Shown here in pieces: positions 1 to 8,600 of a stretch of DNA of 45,978 bases. The number at the start of each line of letters is the position of its first letter. Position 1 is the first letter of the stretch. The translations under genes and the position numbers were made by a program. This DNA comes from Acidobacteriota bacterium (lineage in GTDB: Bacteria; Acidobacteriota; Terriglobia; Terriglobales; Acidobacteriaceae), in NCBI GenBank assembly GCA_018268755.1, contig JAFDVW010000005.1, positions 52,136 through 98,113 of the forward strand, in the 5' to 3' direction. The notes under the pieces were generated by a model. The model worked only from the letters and a program-made list of their open reading frames with translations. It searched no databases and was not told the origin of the DNA.

Positions 1-534
<534 letters not shown>

Positions 535-1074
535 CTAGTTGCCGCTCAACTGCTCGCGAATCTTTTCTAGCTTGCCTTTGACCGAGCCGTCGTAAATCGT
601 GCTGCCGACCTTCACCACCGCCCCGCCCAGCAACTCGGCGTCATGCGCATAGGTGGCATGCACCTTCTTACCGGTCAAGCGGGCCACCTGGGCCTCCAGC
701 GCGCTTTTTTCCTCATCGCTCAACTCGCGGGCGCTGGTAATGGCGGCATCGGCGAAACCCAGTCTCTGGTCGAGCTCCTGCTGCAACTGCTTCACGATCG
801 CGCCCAGGAACAAAATGCGGCGATGGTCAATCAGTACGGCCACAAAATTCCGCACTTCCGCGACCATCCCCTCTTTGGCCACGACGGCATCCAGCAAGGA
901 ACGCTTTTGTTCGGCGGGAATGGAAGGCGCCTGCCAGACTTCGCGCAGCTCCTTGCTCTCGCTCAGCAGGTCGGCCAGGGTCTTGAGCTGGCGGACGGTG
1001 GCGGCGGGATGCAGCTTGCGGTCCAGCACCACATCGGCAAACGCGCGCGCGTAGACGCTCACTACGGAAGCCAT
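535..1074 (-). CDS. atpH: ATP synthase F1 subunit delta
   Basis: Delta (OSCP-like) subunit that ties the F1 head to the peripheral stalk. At 179 aa it has the family's usual length. The N-terminal helical domain begins VSVYARAFADVVLDRKL, and the C-terminal region has the signature GGAVVKVGSTIYDGSVKGKLEKI (about residues 150-172), which matches the conserved GG-x5-G-x3-DGS-x3-L pattern of bacterial delta subunits. It starts 3 bases after the atpF stop and is followed by atpA, so it is co-transcribed with the stalk subunits it contacts. Confidence 0.96.
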   Translation of the reverse strand: MASVVSVYARAFADVVLDRKLHPAATVRQLKTLADLLSESKELREVWQAPSIPAEQKRSLLDAVVAKEGMVAEVRNFVAVLIDHRRILFLGAIVKQLQQELDQRLGFADAAITSARELSDEEKSALEAQVARLTGKKVHATYAHDAELLGGAVVKVGSTIYDGSVKGKLEKIREQLSGN

Positions 1075-1077
1075 GGT

Positions 1078-1839
1078 TTATCTTCCGTCCTTTCCGCCGG
1101 TCTGCGAGGACAACTGCCCGGCGAAATCCTGCACCAGGGACTGGTCCGTTTTGACATCCACCTGGATCTGTTTTTGCGCCAGAGAAACCGCCAGGTCGGC
1201 GGCAAAGGCGCTCAGGTCGCGGCGCGCGGCCTTGGCGGCGGCGGAGATTTCCTGCTGCGCGCCCTGCACGATCTTGCGCCGGTCTTCTTCGGCGGCGGCC
1301 TTGATGCGGGCCTCTTCCGCGGCCGCTTCTTTTTCCGCGTCCATGTGCATCTGGCCGATTTCCGCGTCCAGGCGCATCAGACGCCTCTCCACATCCGCCA
1401 GACGGCGCTGCGCTTCCTCGCTCGCCTTGCGCGCCTCTTCCATGGCTTTCTGGATGGCGGAGGTGCGATCTCGAAAGACCCCCGGCAACTTCTTTCTCGC
1501 CACCCAAGCAAGGCCGATCGCGATGACCGCGAAGTTTAAGATCACGCTGAGCCAATAGGCATGATCGAGACTCAAGCCCGTCAAGCGCGCAATCAGCTGG
1601 ACCGACGCGGAATGTTTGAACTTGGCATGCTCATCTTCTCCCGCGGCTTCGCGCGACTCATGGACCAGCTCTTGTGCCGCGGAACGAGGCTGTTCTCCTG
1701 CCGTGGTCTGTTGCGGGATTTGTCCCGGCTCGGCCGTCTGTGCCTCCAGCCGCCCCGTAGCAGTCCAACACAAACCGGCAAAAAGCAGCGGCAGTAACAG
1801 GCCGGCGCTAGCGCGCCCTATCCATCCCGTCTTCTTCAT
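1078..1839 (-). CDS. atpF: ATP synthase F0 subunit b with long N-terminal extension
   Basis: Peripheral-stalk b subunit. It is 253 aa, about 90 longer than the usual 155-165. Residues 1-30 look like a signal peptide or extra membrane helix (MKKTGWIGRASAGLLLPLLF then AGLCWTATGRLEAQ). A polar, charged segment follows at about 31-90, and then the canonical b-subunit membrane helix (AYWLSVILNFAVIAIGLAWV, about 94-113). The rest is the long Ala/Glu/Arg-rich coiled coil (about 118-235) that dimerises and contacts delta. Its ATG overlaps the stop of the upstream b' gene by 4 bases (ATGA), implying translational coupling. The function of the N-terminal extension is unknown; it predicts a sizeable extracytoplasmic segment. 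Confidence 0.9.
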   Translation of the reverse strand: MKKTGWIGRASAGLLLPLLFAGLCWTATGRLEAQTAEPGQIPQQTTAGEQPRSAAQELVHESREAAGEDEHAKFKHSASVQLIARLTGLSLDHAYWLSVILNFAVIAIGLAWVARKKLPGVFRDRTSAIQKAMEEARKASEEAQRRLADVERRLMRLDAEIGQMHMDAEKEAAAEEARIKAAAEEDRRKIVQGAQQEISAAAKAARRDLSAFAADLAVSLAQKQIQVDVKTDQSLVQDFAGQLSSQTGGKDGR

Positions 1840-2297
1840 CGCGCGCCTCCTACCGTCCCGGGACGCAACACAGTACGAATAATCTCTGCCGCCAACTGGG
1901 CGCTCTCCCCTTGCAGGGCCGCTTGGGCAGCCTGCTTATCTTTCTCAATCCCGGCACGGGCTTGCTCAATCTCGGCGTCAGCCTGGCGGCGGGCCTCCGC
2001 CACCGCATCAGCGCGAAGCTGAGCGGCCTGCTTCTGCCGCGTTTCCAGCGACTTAAACACCGCTACGCGGGCCTCGCGCAAGCGCTGTTCGTACTCCGCC
2101 GTCCGCGCTTCCGCGGCCGCAATGTCGGCCCTGGCCTTCTCTACGGCCCCTTCCGTCTTGCTGCGGCGCTCGGCCAACACTTTCCCTAAGGGCTTGTGCA
2201 CCAGCACCGTATAGATGGCATACAGCAGCACCATAAAAATTACGGTGGGGATGCTTCCAAGCAGTAATTCGCCTAGCTGTCTGAGCGTTTCTTGCAT
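1836..2297 (-). CDS. atpF': ATP synthase F0 subunit b' (second b-type subunit)
   Basis: Second peripheral-stalk subunit, 153 aa. A single N-terminal membrane helix (IPTVIFMVLLYAIYTVLVHK, about 16-35) is followed by the conserved PLGKVLAERRSKTEGAVEKA segment and a continuous coiled coil to the C-terminus, typical of b/b' proteins of standard length. Adjacent paired b-type genes suggest a heterodimeric stalk. It is the first gene of the visible operon; the start at 2295-2297 lies about 50-70 bases downstream of a TTGACA-containing promoter candidate. Which of the two genes should be called b and which b' is a convention. Confidence 0.88.
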   Translation of the reverse strand: MQETLRQLGELLLGSIPTVIFMVLLYAIYTVLVHKPLGKVLAERRSKTEGAVEKARADIAAAEARTAEYEQRLREARVAVFKSLETRQKQAAQLRADAVAEARRQADAEIEQARAGIEKDKQAAQAALQGESAQLAAEIIRTVLRPGTVGGAR

Positions 2298-2346
2298 GTT
2301 TGGGCTTGAAGATATCCGAGCAACAAGAGGGCTAAAAAACCATTAA

Positions 2347-2375
2347 AATTAACACCTTGCACGCTTTAGTGTCAA
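2347..2375 (-). promoter_or_regulatory. Candidate sigma70-type promoter of the atp operon
   Basis: A perfect -35 hexamer TTGACA (complement of 2370-2375), a 17-base spacer and a weak -10 TTAATT (complement of 2347-2352) lie upstream of the b' gene with a leader of roughly 45 bases. Only 3 of 6 positions of the -10 match consensus, so the call rests on the -35 and the position. Confidence 0.4.
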
Positions 2376-2457
2376 TGGCCAAAGAGCAAAGAAATCCACA
2401 TCTCTCCAGTTTCGGATTGGGATGTCTCAGATATAGAAAAACCCTTAACAAAATCGT

Positions 2458-2496
2458 TTAAACTTCCCTTGACTTTCCTTCGGAGGGGACTAGCAT
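2458..2496 (-). CDS. Possible 12-codon ORF with near-ideal Shine-Dalgarno sequence
   Basis: A short ORF encoding MLVPSEGKSREV with a TAA stop. It is preceded 8 bases upstream by GGAGGTGAT, a near-complete complement of the 16S rRNA 3' tail and stronger than the ribosome-binding site of any real gene nearby. The Shine-Dalgarno sequence can pair with the early codons: TCGGAGG and CCTCCGA form 7-bp perfect arms, so initiation could be gated by a hairpin. It lies about 160 bases before the b' start. It may be a leader peptide, or the feature may belong to an RNA on the opposite strand. Not recognised as any known family. Confidence 0.35.
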   Translation of the reverse strand: MLVPSEGKSREV

Positions 2497-2583
2497 AAAA
2501 GTATCACCTCCGATCCACTTCAGGATCGAATGGGCCGTTAGCCAAGGAATGTCACCGCTTCTTGGTTGCCGGCCCGTTTAATT
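2491..2583 (+). ncRNA. Structured intergenic element, possible small RNA (strand uncertain)
   Basis: Three consecutive stem-loops lie in about 100 bases: TCGGAGG/CCTCCGA (2481-2512), GATCC/GGATC (about 2512-2527) and a long stem GGGCCG/CGGCCC (2531-2576) with an inner CCAAG/CTTGG. On the plus strand the last stem is followed by GTTTAATTT, terminator-like. A TTGACT (2469-2474), 16-base spacer, TAGCAT (2491-2496) arrangement could start a transcript near 2503, whose 5' end would carry CACCTCC, an anti-Shine-Dalgarno motif. It matches no riboswitch or sRNA I can name with confidence. On the minus strand the same stems would form a leader for the 12-codon ORF. Confidence 0.35.
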
Positions 2584-2611
2584 TGCGGCGGATTTCTAGA
2601 GAAGGCCGGGT

Positions 2612-2770
2612 GTAATTTTGAAATCGGGTAATTTTGCAATTTGAAACCCGATTCACCAGATAGGGCACTAACAACACGGAGGAATCTTCCAAAAAACTCT
2701 GTGCACTCAGCGTTCTCCGCGGTTTAAGATTTGCGGCTCAAATTACAAAATTACCCGATTCCCAAATTAC
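2612..2770. repeat. Long palindromic repeat, AATCGGGTAATTT family, with nested CGCAGAG-type segment
   Basis: Inverted arms at 2612-2644 and 2738-2770 are complementary at 30 of 33 positions and share the core ATCGGGTAATTTTG. The same core forms the arms of another palindrome at 34684-34771. Inside the loop (about 2671-2735) is a half copy of the second family (CTCTGTG...CTCCGCGGTTTAAGAT). The element begins next to the hflX stop, so a transcript reading out of hflX would fold it. Confidence 0.8.
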
Positions 2771-4191
2771 ACATCCCCCACAATCCACTCTTTCACCTTC
2801 CTGATCACCGATTCCGGCGCTTCTACCTCCAGATCGACCCAGCCCTCCTGATAGGCACGAGAATAGACCCGCGAGCGGGCCTCCAGCAGGGCCAGGACCT
2901 TGCCTTGGTCCTGAGGAATGCGCAGGCGAAGCCGCGCCGGTCGGTCGGCCTCGAGCACCTGGTCGATGCGATCCAGTAAAGTGCTGATACCAATACCTTT
3001 TGCCGCCGAGACGTGCACCATCTGGCTGTCATCGCGCAGAGCGTCCCGCTGCGCGGCGGGAAGTAGATCTACTTTGTTCTTCACCCGCAAGCGCGGCTTT
3101 TTCTCCGCCTCCAATTCCTTCAGGACCCGCTCCACCTGCGCATCCTGCTCGGAAGAGAGCGGGCTGTTGGCATCAGAGACCTGCAGCACCAGGGCAGCGC
3201 GCTGCACCTCCTCCAACGTGGCCCGAAAGGCGGACACCAGCGTGTGCGGCAGGTTGCGGATGAAGCCCACCGTGTCCGAAAGCAGAACTTTGCGCTTGGA
3301 GGGCAGCTGCACGGCGCGGATGGTGGGATCGAGGGTCGCGAACATGCGCGGCGAGGCCAGCACGCCGGCTTGGGTCAAGGCATTGAACAGCGTGGACTTG
3401 CCCGCGTTCGTGTATCCCACCAAGGCCACCGTCGCCACCGGCACCGACTCCCGCCTCTGCCTCTGCTGAGAACGAATGCGCCGCACATTCTCGATCTGCT
3501 CTTTGACGTGGCGGATACGGCGGTAGATTTTGCGACGATCAGTTTCCAGCTGGGTTTCACCGGGGCCGCGGGTGCCAATGCCACCGCCGAGCTGCGACAT
3601 CTCAATGCCCCGCCCGCCCAGGCGGGGCAGCAGATATTCCAGCTGCGCCAGCTCCACTTGCCATTGCCCTTCCCGGGTGCGGGCGTGCTTGGCGAAGATG
3701 TCGAGAATGAGCTGTGTGCGGTCGATGACCCGGGTATGCACGGCGCGCTCGATATTGCGCTGCTGCGAGGCGGTCAGATCGTGGTCGAAGATGATCAGGT
3801 TGGCCGAGACGGACGCCGCCGCGCCGGCAATTTCTTCCAACTTGCCTTTGCCGATCAGGGTCGCGGGATCAGGACGGTCGCGGTGTTGCAGGAACTCGCC
3901 GGCAATTTCCGCGCCGGCACTGGCCGCCAAGGTACGCAGTTCAGCCAAAGACTCTTCCGCGCTGAATTCCGGCACACTGGGCGCGCTGGCCACCAGAGAA
4001 GTGGCCGCATGATCGCGCGCGGCTTGCGCCGCCGCAGTCAAAGAGCGCGCGGAGCCGCCGCCGCGCGTCCGAGTGCGATACTCCACTCCCACTAAAAAGA
4101 CACGTTCGCGCAGACCCGCGGCAACTGGAACAGGCTCATGCCCCGCGGCTGCGACTTTCTCCCTGGGCAAGCTGGATCCGCGACCTGGCAA
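2767..4191 (-). CDS. hflX: GTPase HflX
   Basis: Ribosome-associated GTPase of the Obg-HflX superfamily, known to split or rescue stalled ribosomes under stress. It is 474 aa. The N-terminal HflX domain includes [10 protein letters not shown] (112-121), [17 protein letters not shown] (130-146) and the family signature [20 protein letters not shown] (193-212). The G domain follows with P-loop GYTNAGKS (259-266), DTVGF (306-310) and NKVD (about 372). The start is TTG at 4189-4191, two bases after the hfq stop, with a GAAGGG Shine-Dalgarno sequence in the end of hfq. hfq-hflX is a conserved order, so the two are presumably one transcript. Confidence 0.95.
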   Translation of the reverse strand: MPGRGSSLPREKVAAAGHEPVPVAAGLRERVFLVGVEYRTRTRGGGSARSLTAAAQAARDHAATSLVASAPSVPEFSAEESLAELRTLAASAGAEIAGEFLQHRDRPDPATLIGKGKLEEIAGAAASVSANLIIFDHDLTASQQRNIERAVHTRVIDRTQLILDIFAKHARTREGQWQVELAQLEYLLPRLGGRGIEMSQLGGGIGTRGPGETQLETDRRKIYRRIRHVKEQIENVRRIRSQQRQRRESVPVATVALVGYTNAGKSTLFNALTQAGVLASPRMFATLDPTIRAVQLPSKRKVLLSDTVGFIRNLPHTLVSAFRATLEEVQRAALVLQVSDANSPLSSEQDAQVERVLKELEAEKKPRLRVKNKVDLLPAAQRDALRDDSQMVHVSAAKGIGISTLLDRIDQVLEADRPARLRLRIPQDQGKVLALLEARSRVYSRAYQEGWVDLEVEAPESVIRKVKEWIVGDV

Positions 4192-4193
4192 TA

Positions 4194-4505
4194 CTACCCT
4201 TCGTTGTTCGCAGGAGTGGGGGCCGGCGCGCTTGCGCTATCGCCGTGTGCGGGCGCGATGACGGCGGACGCCGCCCGTTCCGTGTGCCCATGGGACGAGC
4301 GCCCCATGGTTACTGTCGAAATGGCGTGCTTGAAAATCAACTGTTCCTGATTGTTGGTCTCCAACACCACGGAATATTTGTCGAATGACCGGATGCGCCC
4401 AGTCAATTTCACCCCGCTCAGTAAATAGATCGTAAGATTGCTTCTTTCTTTGCGGGCTGTGTTGAGAAAAGTGTCCTGGATGTTCTGCGCCGCCTTGTTT
4501 TCCAT
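4194..4505 (-). CDS. hfq: RNA chaperone Hfq
   Basis: Sm-like hexameric RNA chaperone that promotes sRNA-mRNA pairing. It is 103 aa. The Sm1 region runs [20 protein letters not shown] and the Sm2 motif is FKHAISTV (about residues 58-65), with Phe in place of the common Tyr of YKHA. The N-terminus [20 protein letters not shown] is typical. A flexible Ala/Pro/Ser tail (about 70-103) resembles the disordered C-termini of longer Hfq proteins. It is the first gene of the hfq-hflX unit and has a promoter candidate 128 bases upstream. Confidence 0.97.
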   Translation of the reverse strand: MENKAAQNIQDTFLNTARKERSNLTIYLLSGVKLTGRIRSFDKYSVVLETNNQEQLIFKHAISTVTMGRSSHGHTERAASAVIAPAHGDSASAPAPTPANNEG

Positions 4506-4632
4506 GCCGATCTCCTTGCCAGCTAATCTTTACCAACATGGCCAAATCCTCCTGCCTGATGGGCGGGAGGCGGGGGGCAGCTCGAGAAAGCCTGCCGCGC
4601 GGGGCGCCACGCAAACTCCGAGCAATGTAAGT

Positions 4633-4661
4633 ACAATACGGCGTTGGCTGTGAGTTTTCAA
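4633..4661 (-). promoter_or_regulatory. Candidate sigma70-type promoter of hfq-hflX
   Basis: On the minus strand, TTGAAA (complement of 4656-4661, 5 of 6 matches) and TATTGT (complement of 4633-4638, 4 of 6) are separated by exactly 17 bases, giving a leader of about 120 bases to the hfq ATG. The rest of the 4506-4827 gap shows no gene; it holds this promoter and the palindrome at 4772-4792. Confidence 0.42.
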
Positions 4662-4771
4662 CATTTCACGGCCCCAGGGTGGGAAAAATCGCCCGGATGG
4701 CGTTGGCAAACGCCGGTTCCATACTCCGGTTGCCACAAATAGTAGCGAGTGCCGACCTGCCCACCCGCCCA

Positions 4772-4792
4772 ATTGTCCATTATTTGGACAAT
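4772..4792. promoter_or_regulatory. Palindromic operator-like site upstream of the PuuD-like gene
   Basis: Perfect 8-bp arms ATTGTCCA and TGGACAAT separated by 5 bases (TTATT), ending 35 bases before the ATG at 4828. Size, symmetry and position fit a binding site for a dimeric repressor. No regulator gene is adjacent to suggest which one. Confidence 0.45.
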
Positions 4793-4827
4793 AGCGAAAA
4801 CTGGTACCTCGACTAACGGAGGCTTTC

Positions 4828-5550
4828 ATGCACGATTTCCTGGCAGCATTCTGGGTTATGCCCACACACACCGGCACCGAGAACCTGGCCATCGTCCTGC
4901 GTTGGATCCACTTCCTGGCAGGCGTTCTCTGGGTCGGATTGCTGTATTTCTTCAACCTGGTGAACGTCCCCTTCATGAAACATGTGGACGCAGGGCTGAA
5001 GCCCACCGTCCTTCAGCATTTGACCCTGCCCACGCTGCATTTGTTTCGCTGGAGTTCCGTGGTCACCGTATTTATGGGTTTCTGGTACTGGGCCCATGTG
5101 TTTGTGGGGCCCGACGCTCGCCTGGCGGAAAAGAGCCCGTGGGGAACCATTGGACTCTTCCTGCTGGTCTGGCTGGTGGCCTTCGGCATTTATTTCCCGG
5201 TGCTGATGAAGACACCCAACCCCTGGCTGTTGGCGGTGGTTGTGCTGGCCGTGGTGAGCGCAGCCAGCTGGATCTTCGTGAAGTTCACTCCGGTGGGCGG
5301 GGACGATAACCACGTGCTCTCCATTGGAATCGGAGGTGGGATTGGCATCTTCATGATGCTGAATGTCTGGGGTATCATCTGGCGTTTTCAGAAGAAAATC
5401 ATCCGCGGCACCCTGGCTGGTTCCCCGCCGGCCGACGCGGCCCTGCTGGCGCGGCGGATTTTTCTTGCCTCACGCACCAATCTCTACCTGTCCATCCCTA
5501 TGCTTTTTTTTATGGCCGCCAGCTCCCACTACCCTCTGTTTGGGGGATAG
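4828..5550 (+). CDS. Membrane protein of the PuuD / urate-oxidase N-terminal domain family
   Basis: 240 aa, almost entirely membrane-embedded, with about seven hydrophobic helices. The opening LRWIHFLAGVLWVGLLYFFN is the hallmark of the membrane domain found at the N-terminus of PuuD-type urate hydroxylases. Conserved histidines in H28-like and HLFRW-like positions could ligate haem. In PuuD this domain is followed by a cytochrome c domain; here no CxxCH motif is present and the protein stops after the last helix (NLYLSIPMLFFMAASSHYPL). The ATG follows an exact GGAGG Shine-Dalgarno sequence. No purine catabolism genes are adjacent, so substrate and role are unknown. Confidence 0.75.
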   Translation: MHDFLAAFWVMPTHTGTENLAIVLRWIHFLAGVLWVGLLYFFNLVNVPFMKHVDAGLKPTVLQHLTLPTLHLFRWSSVVTVFMGFWYWAHVFVGPDARLAEKSPWGTIGLFLLVWLVAFGIYFPVLMKTPNPWLLAVVVLAVVSAASWIFVKFTPVGGDDNHVLSIGIGGGIGIFMMLNVWGIIWRFQKKIIRGTLAGSPPADAALLARRIFLASRTNLYLSIPMLFFMAASSHYPLFGG

Positions 5551-5562
5551 GATCGCAAATAA

Positions 5563-5592
5563 AAAGGCCTGTGAGAAATCTCACAGGCCTTT
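5563..5592. terminator. Bidirectional intrinsic terminator between convergent genes
   Basis: A stem of at least 13 bp (AAAGGCCTGTGAG pairs with CTCACAGGCCTTT) with a short A/T loop, followed by TTTGTCTT on the plus strand and CCTTTTTATTT on the minus strand. It ends both the PuuD-like gene (12 bases before the stem) and the receptor gene (16 bases on the other side). Confidence 0.9.
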
Positions 5593-5608
5593 GTCTTCTT
5601 GAGTTGAA

Positions 5609-8600
5609 TTAGAAGACGAGTTTCAAGGCCACTTGCAGTTGCCGCGACGAAGTCGTGCCGTCAGAGCGGCCCACCGTCGCCGTGCTCACCCCGAAAATCG
5701 AATCCTCGATCAGGTTATCGGGGTTCTGGAACTGAGGATGGTTCAGAATATTGTAGCCCTCGAGGCGTAACTGCAGCGAGAAACGCTCCGTGATGTTCAT
5801 ATTCTTCAACCAGGTCATGTCCATGTTCACATAGTTCGGTCCGTAGAACTGGTTGCGGCCCACGCTGCCGGGACCTCCCCATGCCGGTTCAGCAAAGGCG
5901 CTGGGATTGGTAAAGTACACCTTGCCAAAGACCACGCCCGGATTGTCTCCCGGGGCGAAGGGGTCCCCGACCAGGTCGGCCCAGGCGGGAACACCGGTCC
6001 GCTGCGTGTCATAGGCTTGCCGGATCTCAAAGGGGTGTCCGGTCTGCGCGCTGATCAGCCCCGAGAACTGCATTCCTTCGAAGACCTTTCCCAGAACGCC
6101 GGAGTTGATGAACGAACGGCCCTTTCCGAACGGAAGCTCCCAGGTGTAGTTGATGACCGCGATGTGCCGGATATCGTTGTCGGAGTTGCCACGGTCCTGC
6201 CGCAGGTCGCGGGAGTTACGCGGATAGGTCCGGTTGTTGGCCGCGGGGGCCAGGGGATCGGAAGAATCGTCAATCCCGTGCGCCCACGTGTAGGAGCCCT
6301 GGATACTAAAGCCATGCTTCATGGCTTTGGTGACCTTCACCTGCATGGAGTGGTAGATGGAATTGCCATTGGATACCTGGTAGAACGGCTGATACAGGGC
6401 GTTGTGCTCCACCGCGTTGAACGGGAGGTAACCATAAGTGCCCCCGTAGTACAGAAGGGCACTTTGAACATCCGTAGGGCTGCACCCATATTCGTTCTCG
6501 GGATCGCTGCAGTACTCCACGAGTTGCGACACCAGCGCGGGATCCGGAGGGTTGCCGTCCATCTGGCGGTAGATATGGGTCCCCTTCGAGCCCACATAAG
6601 CCAGATCCAGGCTCAGATCGGGAGTCAGCTCGCGCTGGATGCCAAAATTCCAGTTATTACTGGAACTGTTACGGAAATGGGGATCGAAAATCACTGGCGC
6701 AAGCAAGGCCCCATCTTCAATGGTCAAAGACGGAACCGTGTCGGGAACGACCGCAGGAAATTCGGGATCAGACATGGCCATGCCGAATGGATAGTTGACA
6801 TAGTCCTGTTCGAAAGGAGGATTCCCACGCGCATTGCCGAACAAATTCCCAAACACGCGATCATGAAAAATTCCAAATCCACCACGGATCGCAGTTTTTC
6901 CATCGCTCCAGGGGTCCCAGGAAAAACCAAAACGGGGTTCGATATTGGAGTAATCCGTGTTGTAAATCTGCTTTCCCGTGCCCGGTCCAACAATGGACAT
7001 GACCACCGGATAGGACGCAGGGCTGGTCAAGAGATTGGAGAAGTTCGCATTCTCTTCATACGGCACTCCATCCAGTTGATAGCGCACACCCAAGGTCAGG
7101 GTCAGGTTGCGGCGGACCTTCCAGCTGTCCTGCCCAAACCAGCTGTATTCATGTTGACGGAAATTCTTGTTGTCGCTTCCCTGGCGTACTCCATCTTTGT
7201 TGAAATATTCCGCAGCAAGATCCTCGGCAATGATTCCATAGAGGGCCGACGCGGCATTCTCTAACGAGGAAGTGGAGCCGGCCACATCGATGGGATTTCC
7301 GGCTGGTCCGTAGAAGCTGACATTCTGCGTGTAAATCTGCCGCCGGGAATAAAATCCGGTCGGCCCGCTCTCACGAATATTGCGGAAATCTCCGCCAAAC
7401 TTGAAGGTGTGGTTGCCCCGCACCCAGGTCAGCGCGTCCCCATAACTCGTCGTGCCGGTCTTGCGGAACTGCCCGTTGGAAACCAGACTCAGGCAGCCGA
7501 AACTGGTAAACGGATCCATGTTGTAGTCGCGGCCGTTGCCGAACTGGTCGACTGGGCTGACGCTATCCAGAACGTCCAGCCCCGTGCAACGGAATCCGGC
7601 GAAAATCTGGTTCCAGCCAAAGCTGAACACATTCACCAGATTCGGCGTCAGGGTGGAGCTCAAACTCCCGGTCGCGGCCTGACTGATGGACTTTGACGAG
7701 GTGGCTCCGGCGTTCCCCCCAAAAGGCAGGGCGTCGTGGAATGGATCGGGGTCCGAGGCGTTGTCATACCCGTAGCGGCCAGTGAACACATGCTTATCGT
7801 TAAAGTGGTGGTCAATCTTCGCTACAGTCTCGTAACTATTCAGTTGAGACCCCGTCGGGTAAAAGATGGTTCCTGTAAAGCCATCTGCCGACTGCGCCGG
7901 GTTGGGATACAGGGCAAATATGCTCTGCATGGTGGGATCCAGAATGTAATTGGAGGGATTCTGCGGCGATCCAGGGCGAAGATCAACCGGGACCGAGTTC
8001 CCATCGCCATCGATATAGGTGAACACCCCATCCTTGAATCCCTGGGTGGGTACCGTGGCGGCATTGGTCAGGGTAGTGCGGAAACGCTTAAATTCCTGGT
8101 TAAAGAAGAAAAAGGTCTTGTCTTTGCGAATGGGGCCACCAATCGCATATCCAAACTGGTTGCGGACGTAAGGGTCCTGTGGGTCGGGTTCGCGGTTGAA
8201 CCAGTCGCGGGCGCCGCCAAAGGCAGTGTAGCGGCCAAACCAGTAGGCGCTGCCATGCAAGGAATTGGTCCCGCTCTTGGTCACCACATCGACGATGGCG
8301 CCGGTGTTACGGCCAAACTCCGCATTGAAGTTGTTGGTAATGACGCGGAACTCCTGCGTGGAATCGGGATTGGCGCTCAACACTCCGCCGATGCCGCCCG
8401 GAACCGAGGTATCGTTGTTGTCGACGCCGTCCAGAAGGAAGTTGTTATTGCGTTCGCGAGAACCGTTGACGGTAATTCCGCCCAGCGAGGTATTGGTCTG
8501 CGAAGTTCCCGGCGAGAGCAGCACCAGGCTGTAGGGATCGCGGGTAATCAACGGCATGTCCTGGATCTGTCGCTGCGAGACCAGATTGCTGACTTGCGCG

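Noticed and set aside
2531..2583. CCGGCAACC and GGTGACATTCC words on the minus strand considered as a SAM-I riboswitch
   Set aside because: The words resemble parts of the SAM-I core, but the P1/P2 layout and kink-turn sequences are missing, and the downstream genes are ATP synthase subunits.
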